DNA of 64,000 nt from Chitinophaga nivalis (GTDB lineage Bacteria > Bacteroidota > Bacteroidia > Chitinophagales > Chitinophagaceae). The position numbers were made by a program, and so were the translations under genes. Each line of letters opens with the position of its first letter. Position 1 is the first letter of the stretch. Below the pieces are notes generated by a model. The model made no database searches and was not told the origin of the DNA. It saw nothing but the letters and a program-made list of their open reading frames with translations. Below are positions 59,650 through 64,000 of the stretch, in pieces. Location of the stretch: positions 7,924,087 to 7,988,086 of the forward strand of contig NZ_JAPDNR010000001.1 of the NCBI RefSeq assembly GCF_025989125.1, given 5' to 3'.

Positions 59650-60795
59650 TTACAGGAATGATTTTAATGCTTCCACCGGGATGTTTCCTTCGTAGATAGC
59701 TTTACCTATGATAGCACCACTGCAGCCTATTTCCTGCAGGGCTTCGATATCGCCTACAGTAGTGACACCGCCGCTGGCGATGAAATGAATCTGGCTGAAA
59801 CGGGCTATTATTTTCTGATAGAGTTCCGTGGAAGGTCCTTGCAGCAGTCCGTCTTTTGCAATATCCGTACAGAAGACATTGGTAACGCCCTGTGCAATAT
59901 TGCTTTCCAGGAAATCGAAGATGCTCAGGGAAGTGGTTTCCTGCCAGCCCGCTACGGCAATTTTCTCGTCTTTCACATCGGCGCCCAGGAATATTTTATC
60001 CGCCCCATAGGTTTTCACCCAGCTGAAAAAAAGTTCCGGCGACTTCACGGCAACACTACCGATAGTAGCTAATGCAGCGCCACTTTCAAATACAATTTCC
60101 AGGTCTTTATCTGTTTTAATACCGCCGCCAAAGTCTGTTACCAGCCCTGTTTTACCGGCAATATCTTCCAGTACTTTCCAGTTGACTACCGCGCCTTTTT
60201 TGGCGCCATCGAGGTCTACCAGGTGTAAACGACGAACGCCCACAGCTTCAAAGGCCTTTGCTACTTCCAGCGGATGTTCGTTATATACCTTCTGCTGGTT
60301 GTAGTCGCCCTGCGTGAGCCTTACACATTTGCCACCGATAATATCAATAGCCGGAATGATTTCAAAACGTTTTGCGTTCATAGCGCTCATGTCCAATGAT
60401 AGGTCCATTTTTATAAAACGGATACCTTGTTTGATGAAATAATCGCCTTGTTGCCGGTAGCCCAGTTTTTCATAAAAACTTACAGCGGTATCGCGGGCAT
60501 TACACCAAAGCCGTGACAATTTTTCCTGGCGGCAGATGGCTGCCAGATGTGCCAGTATCGCTTTCCCGTAACCTTTCCCCTGACAACCCGGCCTCGTGGC
60601 CAGCTTACGAAACTGTGCCGATTCCCGGCCCAGAAACAGCGACACCACCGTGACCAGCTCTCCCTCTTCAAACACACCGAAATGCAGGCCATCTGCATCA
60701 TTTTCTACCTTTACATCATTCAGTGACAATCCCGGGTATAGTACATCTCTTCTGAGCGGCAATGTATCTTCAACATTGATCCTGCGGATATTCAT
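59650..60795 (-). CDS. hisA: GNAT acetyltransferase fused to HisA isomerase
   Basis: A 381-residue open frame. Residues 1 to about 130 form a GNAT N-acetyltransferase domain: the CoA-binding segment LATRPGCQGKGYGKAIL (about 67-83) and the late ARDTAVSFYEKLGYRQQGDYF. From Met139 (bases 60379-60381) a full-length HisA (243 residues) follows, with IIPAIDIIGGKCVRLTQGDY (catalytic Asp), VDLDGAKKG, DFGGGIKTDKDL and the second Asp in TDIAKDGLLQG. No stop separates the domains, so one chain can be made, but HisA could also be made from Met139. The GNAT substrate is unknown. Confidence 0.9.
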   Translation of the reverse strand: MNIRRINVEDTLPLRRDVLYPGLSLNDVKVENDADGLHFGVFEEGELVTVVSLFLGRESAQFRKLATRPGCQGKGYGKAILAHLAAICRQEKLSRLWCNARDTAVSFYEKLGYRQQGDYFIKQGIRFIKMDLSLDMSAMNAKRFEIIPAIDIIGGKCVRLTQGDYNQQKVYNEHPLEVAKAFEAVGVRRLHLVDLDGAKKGAVVNWKVLEDIAGKTGLVTDFGGGIKTDKDLEIVFESGAALATIGSVAVKSPELFFSWVKTYGADKIFLGADVKDEKIAVAGWQETTSLSIFDFLESNIAQGVTNVFCTDIAKDGLLQGPSTELYQKIIARFSQIHFIASGGVTTVGDIEALQEIGCSGAIIGKAIYEGNIPVEALKSFL

Positions 60796-60796
60796 C

Positions 60797-61390
60797 TTAT
60801 ACGTTCAAAAAATTTTCGATAATGCGTGCGCCAGCGGTGGCCGATTTTTCCGGATGGAACTGTACGGCATAGAAATTATCTTTCTGCAACGCCGCACTAT
60901 AGTTAATGATATAATTGCTGATAGCCACGGTATCAGCGCCCAGCGCTGCATAGTAGCTATGCACAAAATACATGTATGCATTTTCAGGAACATGCTCGAA
61001 TACGACACTATGTAATCCCGTAATATTATTCCAGCCGATCTGTGGAATTTTCAGCAGGTTTTCACCAGGTGACTGAAAACGTTTGACGGCAATGTCGAAC
61101 ACACCCAGACAAGGCGTATCATTTTCTTCCGAATGGTTGCACAGCAGCTGCATCCCCAGACAAATACCCAATACCGGCTGTTGCAGCTGCCTGATCAGCT
61201 GATCCAGGTTGCGTTCCCGGAGGTATTTCATCGCGGTGCTGGCTTCGCCCACACCCGGAAAAATAACTTTGTCTGCCGACAGAATCTCTTCCTTGTCATC
61301 TGTAACAATGCCATTAACGCCCAAACGCTCCAATGCAAACTGCACGGAGCGGATATTGCCTGCGTTGTACTTGATTATAACTGTTTTCAT
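60797..61390 (-). CDS. hisH: Imidazole glycerol phosphate synthase, glutaminase subunit
   Basis: A 197-residue class I glutamine amidotransferase. The nucleophile Cys is in LGICLGMQLL (about 79), and His and Glu are found in the final FYAVQFHPEKSA (about 178-184). The N-terminal IIKYNAGNIRSV and PGVGEAS segments are typical. It hydrolyses glutamine and channels ammonia to HisF. It is the first gene of the his run here and starts 24 bases after the trp terminator region. Confidence 0.95.
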   Translation of the reverse strand: MKTVIIKYNAGNIRSVQFALERLGVNGIVTDDKEEILSADKVIFPGVGEASTAMKYLRERNLDQLIRQLQQPVLGICLGMQLLCNHSEENDTPCLGVFDIAVKRFQSPGENLLKIPQIGWNNITGLHSVVFEHVPENAYMYFVHSYYAALGADTVAISNYIINYSAALQKDNFYAVQFHPEKSATAGARIIENFLNV

Positions 61391-61414
61391 GCTATGGAAA
61401 ATTACCTGTTACAG

Positions 61415-61462
61415 CTAAAAACCAGTGAGGAGGTGGCAGGTAAATGAAAACCTCCTCACCGG
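61415..61462 (-). terminator. Terminator between trpA and hisH
   Basis: CCAGTGAGGAGG (61422-61433) pairs with CCTCCTCACCGG (61451-61462), one G-T pair, and on the minus strand TTTTTAG follows. It would separate the trp and his transcripts. Confidence 0.75.
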
Positions 61463-61479
61463 TTATGAATATTATCCGG

Positions 61480-62250
61480 TTACCGGATCGTTGCCACGAA
61501 TGCTTTCACACTGCCGCTGATATCAGTACTATGTTCAATAGCCTTGATAAAAGCGGTACCAATGATTGCTCCGTTGGCATGCGCCGTAGCCGTCTCAAAA
61601 GTAGCTTTATCTTTCACACCAAAACCAATCAGCACCGGATTTTTGAGCTGCAGTTTTTCCAGGCGTTCAAAATAAGCCTGCTGGCCGCTCATATCCTTCT
61701 CTTTACCTGTAGTGGAAGAGGAAGATACCGCATAGATAAAACCTTTACTCAGGCTATCTATTTTACGGATACGTGCCTCACCTGTTTCCGGTGTTACCAG
61801 AAAGATAAGGTGCAGATTGTATTTTTCAAAAACGGGTTTGTATTCTTCTTCAAACTCAGCCATGGGCAGGTCCGGTACGATGATACCATCTACGCCTACT
61901 TCCGCACATTTGGCACAGAAAGCTTCGATACCATAACACAATACCGGGTTCAGGTATCCCATCAGGATAACAGGTACGTGTATACGTTCCCTGAAACCGG
62001 TGAGCTGTTCAAACAGTTTGTTGAGGCTCATTCCGTTCTGCAGGGCTTTGGTACTACTGTCCTGGATCACCGGCCCGTCTGCCAGCGGATCAGAAAAAGG
62101 CATACCCAGTTCGATCAGATCCACGCCGTTTTCCTGTAAGGCAGTCATGATCCGTAAAGTATCATTTAACTGCGGGAAACCAGCCGTACAATATATATTC
62201 AGAATACCGTGTTGCTTTTGGGCAAACAGTTGATCAATACGATTTTGCAT
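61480..62250 (-). CDS. trpA: Tryptophan synthase alpha subunit
   Basis: A 256-residue TIM barrel that releases indole from indole-3-glycerol phosphate. The catalytic Glu is in LIELGMPFSDPLADGPVIQ (about 45-62) and the second acid is in IIVPDLPMAE (Asp about 130). The phosphate site is GFGVKD near 210. It is the last gene of the trp run and begins seven bases after trpB. Together with TrpB it forms the tryptophan synthase complex. Confidence 0.95.
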   Translation of the reverse strand: MQNRIDQLFAQKQHGILNIYCTAGFPQLNDTLRIMTALQENGVDLIELGMPFSDPLADGPVIQDSSTKALQNGMSLNKLFEQLTGFRERIHVPVILMGYLNPVLCYGIEAFCAKCAEVGVDGIIVPDLPMAEFEEEYKPVFEKYNLHLIFLVTPETGEARIRKIDSLSKGFIYAVSSSSTTGKEKDMSGQQAYFERLEKLQLKNPVLIGFGVKDKATFETATAHANGAIIGTAFIKAIEHSTDISGSVKAFVATIR

Positions 62251-62257
62251 GCTACAT

Positions 62258-63466
62258 TTATTTTTTCATGTGACGGATGTAAGTATCCAGGTCTTTATCC
62301 CCCCGGCCAGACAGGCATACCACCACTACATCTTCCGGATGCAGGGTCATATTTTTCAGTTTCGCCAGGGCGTGTGCTGATTCCATCGCCGGAATGATTC
62401 CTTCCAGTAAGCTCAGTTCGTAGGCAGCTGCCAGGGCTTCATCATCCGTAGCATCCAGGAACTGTGCCCGGCCTGTTTCATACAGGTGGGCATGCATTGG
62501 ACCAATACCAGGATAATCGAGGCCGGCAGAAATAGAATGTGGTTCTACAATCTGTCCGTCTTCCGTTTGCATGAGCAATGTTTTGCTGGCATGTATGATC
62601 CCTATTTTTCCCAGCTGGGTAGTTGCCGCAGAGAAACCGCTGTGTACACCTTTCCCGCCGGCTTCCACAGCCACCAGTTTCACCTCCGGTTCATCGAGAT
62701 AGTGAAAGAATGCACCCGCCGCATTACTACCGCCGCCGATACAGGCCACCACATAATCCGGATTGGCTTTACCGGTTTTTTCCAGCAGTTGTTTTTTGAT
62801 TTCTTCACTGATCACCGACTGAAAACGGGCCACCATATCCGGATAAGGATGTGGGCCGGCTGCGGTACCCAGGATGTAATGGGTATCTACCGGGTTGTTG
62901 ATCCAGTCGCGGATGGCTTCATTGGTGGCATCTTTCAGCGTTTTGCTGCCGCTGGTAGCTGCAATCACCGTAGCACCCAGCATTTTCATGCGGGCCACGT
63001 TGGGCGCCTGTCTTTCAATATCAATGCTCCCCATATATACCACACACTCCATTCCCATGAGTGCGCACACGGTAGCAGTAGCCACTCCATGCTGACCGGC
63101 GCCGGTTTCCGCGATGATCCGCTTTTTACCCAGGCGTTGTGCCAGCAGGATCTGGCCGATGGTATTGTTTACTTTATGTGCACCGGTATGATTCAGGTCT
63201 TCTCTTTTGAGATAGATTTTTGCGTTATATTTTTCGCTGAGACGTTTCGCAAAATACAACGGGGAAGGGCGTCCTACATAATCCCGCAACAAGGCTTCAA
63301 AGTCTTGCTGAAAAGAAGGATCGCTCAGGATTTCCAGGTACCTGCGCTGCAGTTCCTCTACGTTCGGGTACAACATCTCCGGCGTATATGCACCACCGAA
63401 TCTGCCATAGTAACCGTTTTTATCCACCTGATACCTGGAGTTGCCTGTATTAATCGCAATGTCCAT
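62258..63466 (-). CDS. trpB: Tryptophan synthase beta subunit
   Basis: A 402-residue PLP enzyme that condenses indole with serine. The PLP Lys is in HTGAHKVNNTIGQ (about 93), followed by AETGAGQHGVATA, and the phosphate-binding glycine loop is CIGGGSNAAGAF (about 240). The N-terminal FGGAYTPEML is also typical. It precedes trpA and is 55 bases from trpF. Confidence 0.96.
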   Translation of the reverse strand: MDIAINTGNSRYQVDKNGYYGRFGGAYTPEMLYPNVEELQRRYLEILSDPSFQQDFEALLRDYVGRPSPLYFAKRLSEKYNAKIYLKREDLNHTGAHKVNNTIGQILLAQRLGKKRIIAETGAGQHGVATATVCALMGMECVVYMGSIDIERQAPNVARMKMLGATVIAATSGSKTLKDATNEAIRDWINNPVDTHYILGTAAGPHPYPDMVARFQSVISEEIKKQLLEKTGKANPDYVVACIGGGSNAAGAFFHYLDEPEVKLVAVEAGGKGVHSGFSAATTQLGKIGIIHASKTLLMQTEDGQIVEPHSISAGLDYPGIGPMHAHLYETGRAQFLDATDDEALAAAYELSLLEGIIPAMESAHALAKLKNMTLHPEDVVVVCLSGRGDKDLDTYIRHMKK

Positions 63467-63520
63467 GATCGTTGATTTTAATATTGATGAATGAATTATT
63501 TTTCCCGCATGCCTGCGTCA

Positions 63521-64000
63521 CTATACCAGCTTCTCCTGTTGTAGCGCCTGTACAAAGGCAGTAACCAGCGGTATATTTTTTATACCCGGACTGTCTTCAA
63601 ACTTACTGTTGACGTCTACTGCCAGCAATGCCGGCCATGACAGGCTGCGGATGACTGTGGCCTGATCCGGGGCGATGCCGCCGCTCAACAGGAAAGGATG
63701 TGTAAACGGATACTGCTCCAGCAATTCCCAGTTAAAACGTTCGCCGGTACCACCATATCCTTTTACAGAAGCCGTATCAAACAGGAAGTAATCTGTTACG
63801 GAGAGATAAGGAGACAACTCCGTTTCCCAGTTAACGTTATCCCCTATACGAAAAGCTTTGATCACAGGTACAACGGTCCGCACTGCCGCACAATATTCCG
63901 GCGTTTCATCGCCATGCAGCTGTACCATATCCAGGGCATAGTCTGCCACGGTGCGCAACACCTGATCCTGCGGAGCATTTACGAAGACGCCCACTTTTTT
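63521..64000 (-). CDS. trpF: Phosphoribosylanthranilate isomerase, N-terminus outside the window
   Basis: The last 159 residues of a TrpF TIM barrel; the frame is still open at the right edge. It contains VQLHGDETPEYC, the catalytic Asp in DYFLFDTASVKGYGGTG and the phosphate segments LLSGGIAP and AVDVNSKFEDSPGIKN. The enzyme converts phosphoribosylanthranilate to CdRP. The gene lies upstream of trpB, consistent with a trp operon that continues to the right. Confidence 0.93.
   Translation of the reverse strand, partial: KKVGVFVNAPQDQVLRTVADYALDMVQLHGDETPEYCAAVRTVVPVIKAFRIGDNVNWETELSPYLSVTDYFLFDTASVKGYGGTGERFNWELLEQYPFTHPFLLSGGIAPDQATVIRSLSWPALLAVDVNSKFEDSPGIKNIPLVTAFVQALQQEKLV

Noticed and set aside
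62486..63475. Antisense frame of 329 codons over trpB
   Set aside because: Conserved trpB motifs explain the region; the antisense product shows no family pattern.
1..64000. CRISPR array, tRNA, rRNA, insertion sequence or prophage
   Set aside because: Gaps between genes are all shorter than 300 bases, and no repeat array, cloverleaf, transposase or phage gene was found.

Overview
The window looks like a chromosomal segment from a Bacteroidota member of the Chitinophaga type. The reasons are a SusC/SusD pair, a flexirubin/aryl-polyene pigment cluster, DUF4270/Kelch/DUF4907 genes, a BlaI-M56 pair, TlpA/DUF4369 thioredoxins and promoter boxes of the Bacteroidota form (TTTG, 19 nt, TAnnTTTG). 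Species placement is inference from gene content. I see no tRNA, rRNA, CRISPR array, insertion sequence or phage gene, and no gene-free stretch longer than 300 bases.

Layout. 1-3518: the end of a susC gene and a complete susD gene, followed by several hairpins. 3799-8243: an exported esterase, a large exported M1 metallopeptidase, a HupE/UreJ-like membrane protein and, divergently, a DUF6702 protein. 8381-9030: an AT-rich island with two small membrane proteins of unknown function. 9117-35267: about 26 kb of genes all on the minus strand, which I read as the aryl-polyene part of a flexirubin cluster. 35422-40885: housekeeping membrane and lipid genes (CorC-like, ZIP, PAP2, methyltransferase, LTA-synthase-like sulfatase). 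41146-45916: glmM, a cysteine desulfurase and a LytTR two-component pair. 46111-50260: Kelch and DUF4907 genes divergent from DUF4270 and a beta-barrel gene. 50294-58121: GH1 glycosidase, FGE-like lipoprotein, DsbA-like and peroxiredoxin genes, BlaI-M56 and two TlpA-like paralogues. 58268-64000: hisIE, hisF, a GNAT-hisA fusion and hisH, then trpA, trpB and the end of trpF.

The pigment cluster is read from 35267 downwards. A HAL/TAL-type ammonia-lyase should make the 4-hydroxycinnamoyl starter. Next come a FabG reductase, ketosynthases, two acyl carrier proteins, two hotdog dehydratases and a thioesterase, which together would extend and dehydrate a polyene chain. Tailoring and transfer genes include a WxWxIP flavin halogenase-like protein, a SAM methyltransferase, a phytoene-desaturase-like oxidoreductase, a C45 acyltransferase/hydrolase, an LpxL-type acyltransferase and a GT2-DUF2062 fusion. 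A LolA homologue, a lipoprotein, an MMPL-acyltransferase-methyltransferase fusion, a phosphopantetheinyl transferase (AcpS) and a PaaK-like ligase complete the set. No gene for the dialkylresorcinol half (DarA/DarB) is recognisable in the window.

The most unusual points are the two-gene membrane module at 8381-9030, the in-frame fusion of an acetyltransferase to HisA, the halogenase-type enzyme in the pigment cluster, two Cys-less ketosynthase partners, a BlaI-type palindrome placed between the promoter boxes of its own operon, and an M56 protein with a run of 19 prolines and a receptor-plug-like tail.
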